From Lachnospiraceae bacterium (GTDB lineage Bacteria > Bacillota_A > Clostridia > Lachnospirales > Lachnospiraceae), in the NCBI GenBank assembly GCA_009774465.1, contig VSNT01000116.1:1-12682 (forward strand): DNA of 12,682 bases, given 5' to 3'. The position numbers and the translations under genes were made by a program. Shown here one piece after another: positions 7,057 to 12,682 of the stretch. The notes beneath the pieces are model-generated. The model was not told the DNA's origin and made no database searches. It saw only the letters and a list, made by a program, of their open reading frames with translations. How positions within the stretch are numbered: position 1 is the stretch's first letter; each line of letters starts with the position of its first letter.

Positions 7057-7734
7057 ATGTTTCAGATTTTAGTTGTAGAAGATGATAAGGAACTGCGCGA
7101 CCTTTTCTGTACGGTTCTTACGGATAATGGATATACGGCTGTTCCGGCGGCTGATGGACTTGCCGCCTTTGATATTTTGGATAACACGAATATTGATCTG
7201 GTTATTTCCGACATTATGATGCCGCGCATGGATGGTTTTGAGCTTACCAAAGCATTGAGGGAATCAGGATATACCATGCCCATCCTGATTATCACGGCCA
7301 AGGAAAGCGCCACCGACAAACGCGAGGGATTCCGCCTGGGTACGGATGATTATATGGTAAAACCTATTGATGTGAATGAAATGGTCTGGCGGGTGGAAGC
7401 CTTGCTGCGCCGCAGCCAGCTTGTCAGCCAGCGTAAAAGCAAATTTGGCGAAACAGAATTTAATTGTGACACCCTGACGATTTCCTCACACGGAGAAACC
7501 ACTGAACTGCCACAGAAAGAATTTTACCTGTTATATAAGCTGATAACCTCTCCCAACCGCATTTTTACCAGACGGCAGATCATGGATGATGTGTGGGGGC
7601 CGGACAATGAAGCGGATTCCCACACACTGGATGTCCATATCAGCCGCCTGCGGGAGCGGTTCAAAAATAATGCAGACTTTGAAATCGTCACGGTACGTGG
7701 TTTGGGATATAAGGCGGTGAGCAGACATGGATAA
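7057..7734 (+). CDS. OmpR/PhoB-family response regulator
   Basis: 225 residues. Receiver domain (about 2-115): acidic pocket E8-D9-D10, phosphoacceptor D52 in SDIMMP, switch residue T80 and invariant K102 in VKP. The C-terminal winged helix (about 128-223) has the usual signs: PQKEFYLLYKLI, FTRRQIMDDVWG, the recognition-helix pattern TLDVHISRLRERF, and VRGLGYK. This class binds tandem direct repeats at about one helical turn, which is what the four operators in this window show. A GTG at 7048 could extend the frame, but it overlaps GGAGG (7044-7048), which is 8 nt from ATG 7057. No GTTGAG repeat precedes this gene; read-through from the DegV promoter would give autoregulation. Target assignment is inference. 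Confidence 0.96.
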   Translation: MFQILVVEDDKELRDLFCTVLTDNGYTAVPAADGLAAFDILDNTNIDLVISDIMMPRMDGFELTKALRESGYTMPILIITAKESATDKREGFRLGTDDYMVKPIDVNEMVWRVEALLRRSQLVSQRKSKFGETEFNCDTLTISSHGETTELPQKEFYLLYKLITSPNRIFTRRQIMDDVWGPDNEADSHTLDVHISRLRERFKNNADFEIVTVRGLGYKAVSRHG

Positions 7735-8830
7735 TCAAAAATCTTCTGAACCGAAACAAAGCTATCCGACAAAAAAATGGAGGAAGTGTCCGAAACGGCT
7801 CTCGGTCATGTTTTCCCTTTTAACCTTCCTTACATTGACGCTGACAATCCTTTTTTCAGCCCTGCTTACCTTACTGCTGATCCGGACCGGCATATTAGTC
7901 CGGCAGAACCGGGGAATTGTATTTTTCGTTATAGCCCTCGTCAGCATTCTTGTCGGCACCATTATCTCCAATTATGCCGGCAGACATCCCCTCACGGCAA
8001 TCATTGCCATGAGCAATGCAACCCAGGAAGTGGCAAGAGGCAATTTCGATGTGTCCCTTGACGAAAACATCCGAATCAAAGAGCTGCGGGAGATGGCCCA
8101 TAACTTTAACCTGATGGCAAAGGAACTGGCCGGAACGGAAATCCTCCGCACAGATTTTGTGGAAAATGTCTCCCATGAGTTCAAGACGCCACTGTCTGCC
8201 ATAGAGGGTTATGCCACCCTGCTTCAGAAAAAAGATATAAGTGCGGAAAAACGCCAGGATTACACAAAAAAAATCCTGTATAATACCAGGCGTCTCTCCA
8301 CACTGACAAGCAATATTCTACTTTTATCCCGGCTGGAAAATCAGGAGATCGGCATTAAAAAGGAATCCTTTTGTCTGGATGAACAGCTTCGGGAAATCCT
8401 TCTCCTTCTGGAAGAAGGCTGGACGGAAAAACAACTGGAACTTGAAATCGACCTGGACGCTGTGGATTACTATGGCAATAAAGATTTGCTCGCCCATGTG
8501 TGGCAGAATATTTTAAGCAACGCCATTAAATTTGCCCCTGAAAATGGAATCATCCATATCCTGCTCCGCAGGGAAAACGGCTCATTGATAACCAGCATCA
8601 CAGATAATGGAATCGGTATGAGCGAGGACGTAATGCGGCGGGTATTTGAAAAATTCTATCAGGGGGACTTCTCACGTTCCTCCCAGGGAAACGGCCTGGG
8701 GCTTGCGCTGGCAAAGCGGATCGTCGATCTGCATGGCGGGGATATTGCTGTTTCCAGTAAAGAGGGCAAAGGCACGACATTTACCGTAACCCTTCCCCTG
8801 ACGCTGCATACGAAAGGATACGATACATGA
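7727..8830 (+). CDS. Sensor histidine kinase with very short extracytoplasmic loop
   Basis: 367 residues. Two membrane helices (about 28-53 and 63-83) are joined by a loop of only about ten residues. A HAMP-like segment (about 84-136) follows, then the phosphoacceptor box FVENVSHEFKTP with H150. The ATPase domain has the N-box (N261 to N265), DNGIGMS (293-299), the F-box VFEKFYQ (306-312) and GNGLGLALAK (321-330). All catalytic motifs are intact. With so little outside the membrane, it probably senses a signal within the membrane or from a partner protein, as in the intramembrane-sensing kinases of Firmicutes. Its ATG overlaps the end of the response regulator gene by 8 nt, and GGCGGTGA within that gene is the ribosome binding site, so the two are translated as a cognate pair. 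Confidence 0.96.
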   Translation: MDNQKSSEPKQSYPTKKWRKCPKRLSVMFSLLTFLTLTLTILFSALLTLLLIRTGILVRQNRGIVFFVIALVSILVGTIISNYAGRHPLTAIIAMSNATQEVARGNFDVSLDENIRIKELREMAHNFNLMAKELAGTEILRTDFVENVSHEFKTPLSAIEGYATLLQKKDISAEKRQDYTKKILYNTRRLSTLTSNILLLSRLENQEIGIKKESFCLDEQLREILLLLEEGWTEKQLELEIDLDAVDYYGNKDLLAHVWQNILSNAIKFAPENGIIHILLRRENGSLITSITDNGIGMSEDVMRRVFEKFYQGDFSRSSQGNGLGLALAKRIVDLHGGDIAVSSKEGKGTTFTVTLPLTLHTKGYDT

Positions 8831-9567
8831 AACCCGGAAGATATTTTGCTTTAGACGGTATACGGGGACTGGCACTTCTGAACATGATCGCTTACCATGC
8901 GGTATGGGATTTGGTCTATCTTTTCGGTTTCGACCTGCAATGGTATCAATCGGAAGGCGCTTATATATGGCAGCAATGTATCTGCCATACATTCATTTTC
9001 CTTTCCGGCTTCTGCGAACCATTGGGAAAGAAAAAACTGAAAAGAGGCGTTACTGTCTTTAGTTTGGAATTTTTGATTGTGTTAGCTACATTGATTGCAA
9101 TGCCGCAAAACAGGGTTCGATTCGGTGTCCTCACCCTGATCGGTTCCTGTATGCTCCTGATGATTCCGGCAGAAAAGGTCTTGCGAAAATGCAGACCTGT
9201 GTATGGATTGATTTTCAGCATTACCTTATTTCTTCTCACCAGAAATATCAATCAGGGTTATCTCGGTTTTGCCAACTGGAATCTGCTGCCGTTGCCGGAT
9301 AACTGGTATCATAATTTTATAACCACCTACCTGGGATTTCCCATGCCCGGTTTTCATTCAACAGATTATTTTTCGCTGCTGCCGTGGATTTTCTTGTATA
9401 CTGCCGGATATTTTACACATCGGCTTTTTGCACACTGTAAGCTGCTCACACATTTAGAAAGCAGTAAATCAAAGACGCTGGAATGGTTTGGCCGGCATTC
9501 CCTCGGTTTATACATGATTCATCAGCCATTACTTTATTTCCTGTTCGCAGCGGTATTAGCTCTGTAA
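8827..9567 (+). CDS. DUF1624 / HGSNAT-like multi-pass membrane acyltransferase
   Basis: 246 residues with about seven or eight membrane helices. The N-terminal pattern RYFALDGIRGLALLNM (5-20), then YHAVWDL (23-29), matches the heparan-alpha-glucosaminide N-acetyltransferase catalytic family (also called DUF1624): LD..RG.A...M...H..WD. FIFLSGF (56-62) is another family landmark. In the lysosomal enzyme an acetyl group from cytosolic acetyl-CoA is carried across the membrane on a histidine; H24 and H54 are candidates here. Bacterial substrates are not known. Its ATG overlaps the kinase stop as ATGA, so translation is coupled. Being in the operon of the two-component system, it could modify an envelope polymer as part of the response, but that is inference. 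Confidence 0.85.
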   Translation: MKPGRYFALDGIRGLALLNMIAYHAVWDLVYLFGFDLQWYQSEGAYIWQQCICHTFIFLSGFCEPLGKKKLKRGVTVFSLEFLIVLATLIAMPQNRVRFGVLTLIGSCMLLMIPAEKVLRKCRPVYGLIFSITLFLLTRNINQGYLGFANWNLLPLPDNWYHNFITTYLGFPMPGFHSTDYFSLLPWIFLYTAGYFTHRLFAHCKLLTHLESSKSKTLEWFGRHSLGLYMIHQPLLYFLFAAVLAL

Positions 9568-9597
9568 ATAAGATCATATTTTCAAGAGGAAAACACT

Positions 9598-10293
9598 ATG
9601 ACACTCTATGAAACAATTTTCACACGCAGACAGGTACGAAATTTCTTGAACTCACCTGTCCCGAAAGACCGTTTAGACCATATCCTTGCCTGTGCCACCG
9701 AAGCGGAACAGCTTACCGGACAGCACGCTGATTTCAAGCTACTCCCGGCTGCGGAAGTTTCCGCCAATCAGGGGGCGTCCCATTATTTACTCGGTTTCTG
9801 CGACAATTCACCGCCTGCTTACGCCAATGTCGGTTTTGTACTGCAAAAGGTTGACCTGTGTGTCCAGAGCATGGGGCTGGGCTGCGGCTGGTTTATGAAC
9901 ATAAAACCCAAAAAGGAATCAGAGCGTTTCTGTATTGCCCTTGCCATTGGCAATACGGATGTCCCCATGCGAAAAAGTCTGGATGAATTTAAGCGAATCG
10001 CAGCCAGTGAGATCAGCGGGCATGATAATCCTATTACCCAGGCTGTCCGTTTGGCTCCATCCTCTCTGAACTCACAGCCGTGGAAACTGGATTTTCAGAA
10101 TGGAAAAATAATCATCCATGATGCCGGACGTGGCATAAAACGTATTATCCTGAAAAACAAGCTGAATAAAATTGATGTAGGCATTGCCGCCCGACATGCT
10201 GTACTTGCTTTGGAGAATGAAGACAACAAAGTATTATCTGTCACGCCTGTAACAGATGGAAAAGAATTTTTTATTGAAATTTCCTACTCATAA
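9598..10293 (+). CDS. Nitroreductase-family flavoprotein
   Basis: 231 residues. It begins as nitroreductases do (IFTRRQVRNF, 7-16, phosphate-contacting Arg residues), has the central GLGCGWF (93-99), and carries RLAPSSLNSQPW (151-162) and DVGIAARHAVLAL (193-205). The APS..N.QPW motif lies in the second half, as in the TM1586-type nitroreductases (PF14512), in which two half-domains are fused. Such enzymes bind FMN and reduce nitro compounds, quinones or other electrophiles with NAD(P)H; the substrate is not known. It follows the DUF1624 gene by 30 nt with AGAGGAAA before ATG 9598, and a flavodoxin gene follows 14 nt later. Both are redox flavoproteins and are likely co-transcribed with the two-component genes. 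Confidence 0.9.
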   Translation: MTLYETIFTRRQVRNFLNSPVPKDRLDHILACATEAEQLTGQHADFKLLPAAEVSANQGASHYLLGFCDNSPPAYANVGFVLQKVDLCVQSMGLGCGWFMNIKPKKESERFCIALAIGNTDVPMRKSLDEFKRIAASEISGHDNPITQAVRLAPSSLNSQPWKLDFQNGKIIIHDAGRGIKRIILKNKLNKIDVGIAARHAVLALENEDNKVLSVTPVTDGKEFFIEISYS

Positions 10294-10307
10294 AAGAAAA
10301 GGAGCGT

Positions 10308-10763
10308 ATGCATATAATGAAAGTATTAATTGTTTACCATTCAGAACACCATGGCAATACAAAAAAACTGGTAGAAGCGATTGCCGGGCAGGGGGATGTC
10401 ACTCTGCTGAACGCATCTGAAAATTCCAATTTGAACTGGTCGGATTATGACCTGATTGGATTTGCTTCCGGCATCTACTACCAAAAATTTCACAAAGACG
10501 TTTTAGACAGTGCGGAAAAAAATCTGCCTGACAGCAAAAAAGTATTTTTTCTTTATACCTGCGGTGTGAAACGAAATTCATACACGGATGCCATCAGGCA
10601 GATCGCGGAGGCGAAAAAGGCGCAGATCGTGGGAAGCTATGGCTGCCTCGGTTTTGATACTTTTGGGCCGTTCAAATTAGTCGGCGGTATTGCAAAAGGG
10701 CATCCAGATGATAAAGATATAAGTGATGCGCTGGATTTCTATTATAAGATTAAAAAAACATAA
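10308..10763 (+). CDS. Soluble flavodoxin-family protein
   Basis: 151 residues. The FMN phosphate loop is intact: VYHSEHHGNT (9-18). Further flavodoxin features are DYDLIGFASGIYYQKFH (47-63) and the third-strand segment KKVFFLYTCGV (77-87) before the second flavin loop. No membrane helix or signal is present, so it is cytoplasmic. ATG 10308 is 3 nt after GGAG; an in-frame ATG at 10317 gives the more usual beginning MKVLIVYHS but with 12 nt spacing, so the start is uncertain by three residues. It is the last gene of the plus-strand operon and may be an electron donor or partner for the nitroreductase. No clear terminator follows. Confidence 0.9.
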   Translation: MHIMKVLIVYHSEHHGNTKKLVEAIAGQGDVTLLNASENSNLNWSDYDLIGFASGIYYQKFHKDVLDSAEKNLPDSKKVFFLYTCGVKRNSYTDAIRQIAEAKKAQIVGSYGCLGFDTFGPFKLVGGIAKGHPDDKDISDALDFYYKIKKT

Positions 10764-11212
10764 GAAGCAAACCGCCCGATTCCAAACTTAATTGTTTTCG
10801 GCTATACGGCAAATTTCAACAACATTTTTCTACAAACAGGCGAAACTCCAAACAAACACGGAAACTCCTATACTATCACGCAAAACTCGGATACTATCAC
10901 GGAAACTCCCGACTTTTGCGTGATAGTATAATTTTGCCCCAATCGCCATCCTATCAGCGGCATCAAAAACGCAAAGAAGTGGAGTCCACCACCCACCGTG
11001 ATGAACCCCACCAAGCCTTAAAACCCTTGATTTTAAGCCATTCTTCAATACTTTTGCCTGCGAGTACCAAAATTCCTATGCATTATTTCTGAATAGCCGC
11101 CTGTGCCGCTGTTAGATTTTGATGACTTTTACCCCCTTTTACCCCACCTATGAGGAATTTACCCCACCCTATTTTGCGATTCGATAAATCGACAAATTGC
11201 GGTTTTACCATA
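10764..11212. other. 449-bp non-coding stretch with two repeat clusters
   Basis: No convincing gene lies between the flavodoxin and the 60-residue minus-strand protein. A 72-codon minus frame (10830-11048) is mostly made of the repeat cluster and has no good ribosome site. A 35-codon minus frame (10963-11070) overlaps it in another phase. The stretch holds two clusters of short repeats (10842-10930 and 11127-11223) and marks the change from the tightly packed regulon to sparse accessory DNA. Confidence 0.7.
10842..10930. repeat. Iteron-like direct repeats plus 17-bp inverted repeat
   Basis: GAAACTCC-like cores occur at 10842, 10861, 10882 (AAAACTCG) and 10902, spaced 19, 21 and 20 bp. The longer unit ATACTATCACGSAAACTC is seen at 10870-10888 (one extra A) and 10891-10908, and in opposite orientation at 10912-10929. 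TATACTATCACGCAAAA (10869-10885) has a perfect inverted copy at 10914-10930. Spacing of about two helical turns is typical of iterons bound by plasmid replication initiators, but no initiator gene is in the window. An operator array is the alternative. Confidence 0.75.
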
Positions 11213-11223
11213 CTATTTTACCC
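11127..11223. repeat. Cluster of TTTACCCC repeats
   Basis: TTTTACCCC at 11127-11135 and 11137-11145, ATTTACCCC at 11157-11165, and the shorter TTTTACC at 11203-11209 and TTTTACCC at 11216-11223. The first three lie 10 and 20 bp apart, so they face the same side of the helix. The last reaches into the final codons of the 60-residue gene. Function unknown; with the nearby iteron-like cluster it may belong to a replication or partition site. Confidence 0.6.
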
Positions 11224-11395
11224 GGTACTGCTCGGCTTCCTCGTCCGTAAGCGGTCTGCCTAACGCCTTTACCGCATCAATCATTTTTCGCCACTCATAA
11301 CGCTTTCCGTCTGACGGTTCCGTCAATCTACCGTCTTTCGCATAATCGGCAATATCCTCAAACAAACTGGTTCTTTTTCTTTCCATCGTCAACAT
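11213..11395 (-). CDS. Small charged protein, 60 residues, family not recognised
   Basis: MLTMERKRTS opens a highly charged, probably helical protein: SLFEDIADYAKDG at residues 10-22, then EWRKMIDAVKALG and a C-terminal LTDEEAEQYR. No membrane segment and no known motif are seen. The ribosome binding site AGGTGG overlaps the TAG stop of the GNAT-like gene upstream, and only 8 nt separate the genes, so translation is coupled. An in-frame ATG three codons later (11386) is an alternative start. Size and tight pairing with a GNAT-like gene allow a toxin-antitoxin or immunity partner role, but nothing in the sequence proves this. Confidence 0.7.
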   Translation of the reverse strand: MLTMERKRTSLFEDIADYAKDGRLTEPSDGKRYEWRKMIDAVKALGRPLTDEEAEQYRVK

Positions 11396-11403
11396 ACCAC
11401 CAC

Positions 11404-11901
11404 CTACTTTCTAATATATTTCTCTATGAGTATGTCCGCTGCTGCTTCATCTATATACATTCGCTGTCCTCTTGCCACTTGTGCATTCAAGACTCTCTGG
11501 TAATATGCAATCAGATCGCTTTTTGCTGTAAATGCTACAAAGCCATCGCATCCTGCCTCCATACTGACCTGGCAGGCAATCGCAAACAAATGGCCGCCTA
11601 CGCCTTGATATTTCCCTGTATGGCCATAGTTGTGCGGCGCTGTTTCAACAATATCAACATCTGCCACACCACCATCTATCCTTAGCGAGATTCTTCCCTG
11701 CACTGTATCATCATCCGCTAAAAACAATTCATAAATATTGTAACCGTTTTTCTCCGTCTTACCCCAATCAAACTTCCAGCCCTTATAGTCTTTCGGCTTA
11801 ATTGGCGTTGAACGTAACTGGTACTCTGTTTCCACCTGCTCCCCGGTCTTTCTCTCTACCAGGCAGTCTGTAAATTCATCTATCAGAATATCTACTTCCA
11901 T
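11404..11901 (-). CDS. GNAT-fold-like protein, possible acetyltransferase
   Basis: 165 residues. Residues 1-85 form a beta-rich N-terminal part (MEVDILIDEF, GWKFDW, YELFLADDDTVQGRISLRI). Residues 80-90 (ADVDIVETAPH) look like GNAT strand 4, and KYQGVGGHLFAIA (97-109) resembles acetyl-CoA motif A (Q/R-x-x-G-x-G/A), although the leading residues are altered. GCDGFVAFTAK (117-127) and LIAYYQRVLNAQ (130-141) continue the fold as in GNAT proteins. The frame is open up to an ATG at 11955, but an extended -10 box lies at 11923-11931 and AGGAAG (11908-11913) is 6 nt before ATG 11901, so the shorter start is right. First gene of a two-gene operon with the 60-residue protein. Substrate unknown; protein or tRNA acetylation are both possible. 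Confidence 0.8.
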   Translation of the reverse strand: MEVDILIDEFTDCLVERKTGEQVETEYQLRSTPIKPKDYKGWKFDWGKTEKNGYNIYELFLADDDTVQGRISLRIDGGVADVDIVETAPHNYGHTGKYQGVGGHLFAIACQVSMEAGCDGFVAFTAKSDLIAYYQRVLNAQVARGQRMYIDEAAADILIEKYIRK

Positions 11902-11922
11902 ATCATTCTTCCTTTCCCTTAA

Positions 11923-11931
11923 ATTATAACA
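11923..11931 (-). promoter_or_regulatory. Extended -10 promoter of the GNAT-like operon
   Basis: TGTTATAAT on the minus strand, a perfect TATAAT with an upstream TGN. No good -35 is seen at 17 bp, as is common for extended -10 promoters. The start would be near 11916, giving a leader of about 15 nt to ATG 11901. It does not carry the GTTGAG repeats, so this operon is outside the regulon. Confidence 0.7.
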
Positions 11932-12039
11932 CAAAACCCTACTCTTTGCTATCAAAATTGTATATTTGCTCTTTCCTTTTTTTGCTTGCTAATCCCCCGT
12001 TTCAGAGGTAAGCTACGATACCAAGGAAGGAGGGATTGG

Positions 12040-12339
12040 ATGGGAATGGAACCTGCATTGTACCAGTTGATGGGCATCCGCATGAACAGCGTCATGAATG
12101 GCATCACGAACCGTGACGGGGAATATCAGGCGATCATCCGGAAATCGGACGAATACTCCGACAAACTGGATAAGATGGATCTGTCGAAGGAAGCCAGAAT
12201 GCTGATAGACGGCTACATCAGCGAGCAGAATGCTCTCGGCTCCCGGTATGGGATGCTCGCCTACTTACTCGGCTATTCTGACTGCAAAGAGATGCTTTTA
12301 GAAAAATGCCTTTTTGCAGAACCGCAGCAGGCATCTTAA
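12040..12339 (+). CDS. Hypothetical helical protein, 99 residues
   Basis: No named family is recognised with certainty. The protein is predicted almost wholly helical: MNSVMNGITNRDGEYQAIIRKSDEYSDKLDKM, then KEARMLIDGYISEQNALGSRY and a last helix GMLAYLLGYSDCKEMLLEK. The layout (a charged coiled-coil-like hairpin, then SEQNAL, then an aromatic G-rich helix) recalls the small DUF6809-like proteins of Clostridia, but this is memory only. AAGGAGGG (12027-12034) lies 5 nt before ATG 12040; the frame extends to 11986 with no ribosome site, so 12040 is chosen. It is a single-gene unit ending in a strong terminator. Upstream DNA (11932-12026) separates it from the divergent GNAT-like operon. Confidence 0.8.
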   Translation: MGMEPALYQLMGIRMNSVMNGITNRDGEYQAIIRKSDEYSDKLDKMDLSKEARMLIDGYISEQNALGSRYGMLAYLLGYSDCKEMLLEKCLFAEPQQAS

Positions 12340-12364
12340 AAAAGTAAAACAAGTACATAATCAT

Positions 12365-12400
12365 GAAAAAAGGGCTTGAATCAAAGGCTCTTTTTTCGTT
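12365..12400 (+). terminator. Rho-independent terminator, probably bidirectional
   Basis: GAAAAAAGGGCTT (12365-12377) pairs with AGGCTCTTTTTTC (12385-12397) with two G-T wobbles; the loop is GAATCAA. The A-run and T-run on the two sides let it end both the 99-residue gene (stop at 12339) and the convergent 42-residue ORF, whose stop is at 12404. Confidence 0.85.
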
Positions 12401-12403
12401 TCC

Positions 12404-12532
12404 TCACTCGTAGTAAAACAGTAGTACCCCACTTTCCCAAATGCCACGATTTGCCCCGGTCTGCCCCACAAGTGCCGCCAATTCCCGGCTTCCCGGCGTG
12501 CTGCCGTGACAAACAAATAATATTTTTATCAT
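12404..12532 (-). CDS. 42-residue ORF with phosphatase-like beginning (possible remnant)
   Basis: The ORF starts MIKILFVCHGST, nearly identical to the start of low-molecular-weight tyrosine phosphatases and arsenate-reductase relatives (MIKVLFVCHGNICRSP). It then departs: the CX5R loop is not formed, since the next Arg comes eight residues after Cys8, and the protein ends after 42 residues against about 150 for the family. AGGAGG (12543-12548) stands 10 nt before ATG 12532, so it can be translated. It may be a decayed fragment or a real small protein; the good ribosome site argues against pure chance. It lies convergent to the 99-residue gene and shares its terminator. Confidence 0.5.
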   Translation of the reverse strand: MIKILFVCHGSTPGSRELAALVGQTGANRGIWESGVLLFYYE

Positions 12533-12682
12533 AATAAAATTTCCTCCTGAAATGCTCTGATTTGCTTATGTTTGGCACGATTTGCGGAGTTTGCTTTTTC
12601 TGTGGAGATTGTTAAAAATGTAACGGAATGGCAAATCCACCTGAAATATTTTCTCATTCCCCATACCATGTCCCCCTACTCC
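12533..12682. other. Right-edge stretch, no confident gene
   Basis: On the minus strand one frame is open from the edge to TAA at 12566-12568 (38 codons) while the other two are closed early. It could be the C-terminus of a gene ahead of the 42-residue ORF, but 38 codons is too short to decide. A 10-bp direct repeat CACGATTTGC occurs at 12445-12454 and 12576-12585. Confidence 0.3.

Noticed and set aside
10830..11048. 72-codon minus-strand frame
   Set aside because: About half of it is built from the repeat cluster, it has no clear ribosome site, and it overlaps another short frame.
10963..11070. 35-codon minus-strand frame beginning TTG, Trp-rich (WLKIKGFKAWWGSSRW)
   Set aside because: The peptide looks protein-like and may be a remnant, but it is short, has a weak AGGA site and no recognised family.
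11902..11955. N-terminal extension of the GNAT-like protein
   Set aside because: The extension spans the extended -10 promoter and the ribosome site of the shorter start.
12445..12585. 10-bp direct repeat CACGATTTGC (12445-12454, 12576-12585)
   Set aside because: Only two copies 131 bp apart, in different contexts; too little to claim a function.
12566..12682. 38-codon open frame entering from the right edge on the minus strand
   Set aside because: A run this short is open by chance fairly often; no recognisable motif. The DNA beyond the edge would decide.

Overview
The window looks like a piece of a Gram-positive Clostridia chromosome, probably a gut Lachnospiraceae-type organism. This rests on strong AGGAGG-type ribosome binding sites, moderate GC, and families typical of that group (fused ABC ATPase/permease, DegV, Flavodoxin_4-like, DUF4405-like, TSUP). 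No rRNA, tRNA, CRISPR array or intact insertion sequence was seen.

Left and centre (1-10763) read as one co-regulated locus. On the minus strand, from about 5950 leftwards, come a membrane metallophosphoesterase, a membrane-anchored flavodoxin-like protein, a small four-helix DUF4405-like membrane protein, a TSUP (TauE/SafE) permease, and a fused ABC ATPase/FtsX-type permease that runs off the left edge. On the plus strand from 6135 come a DegV-family protein, an OmpR-type response regulator, its histidine kinase, a DUF1624/HGSNAT-like membrane protein, a nitroreductase-family protein and a soluble flavodoxin. The last five are tightly packed or overlapping.

The main discovery is a shared promoter element in front of four transcription units (ABC, anchored flavodoxin, metallophosphoesterase, DegV). 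It is GTTGAG direct repeats at an exact 11-bp period, with the last repeat always 9 bp from a plausible -10 box. Tandem repeats at one helical turn, replacing the -35 box, are how OmpR/PhoB-family regulators usually activate. The locally encoded response regulator is therefore the natural candidate. The regulon would combine redox proteins (two flavodoxins, a nitroreductase, a possible haem-binding membrane protein), transport, and lipid or envelope functions. This suggests an envelope or redox stress response whose signal is unknown.

Right (10764-12682) is different: sparse, small accessory genes and non-coding DNA. It holds a cluster of about 20-bp-spaced direct and inverted repeats (iteron-like), a run of TTTACCCC repeats, a two-gene minus-strand operon (GNAT-like protein plus a 60-residue protein), a 99-residue helical protein with a clear terminator, and a 42-residue ORF beginning like a low-molecular-weight phosphatase. 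It resembles the accessory part of a plasmid-like or integrative element, but no replication, integration or conjugation gene is visible to prove it.
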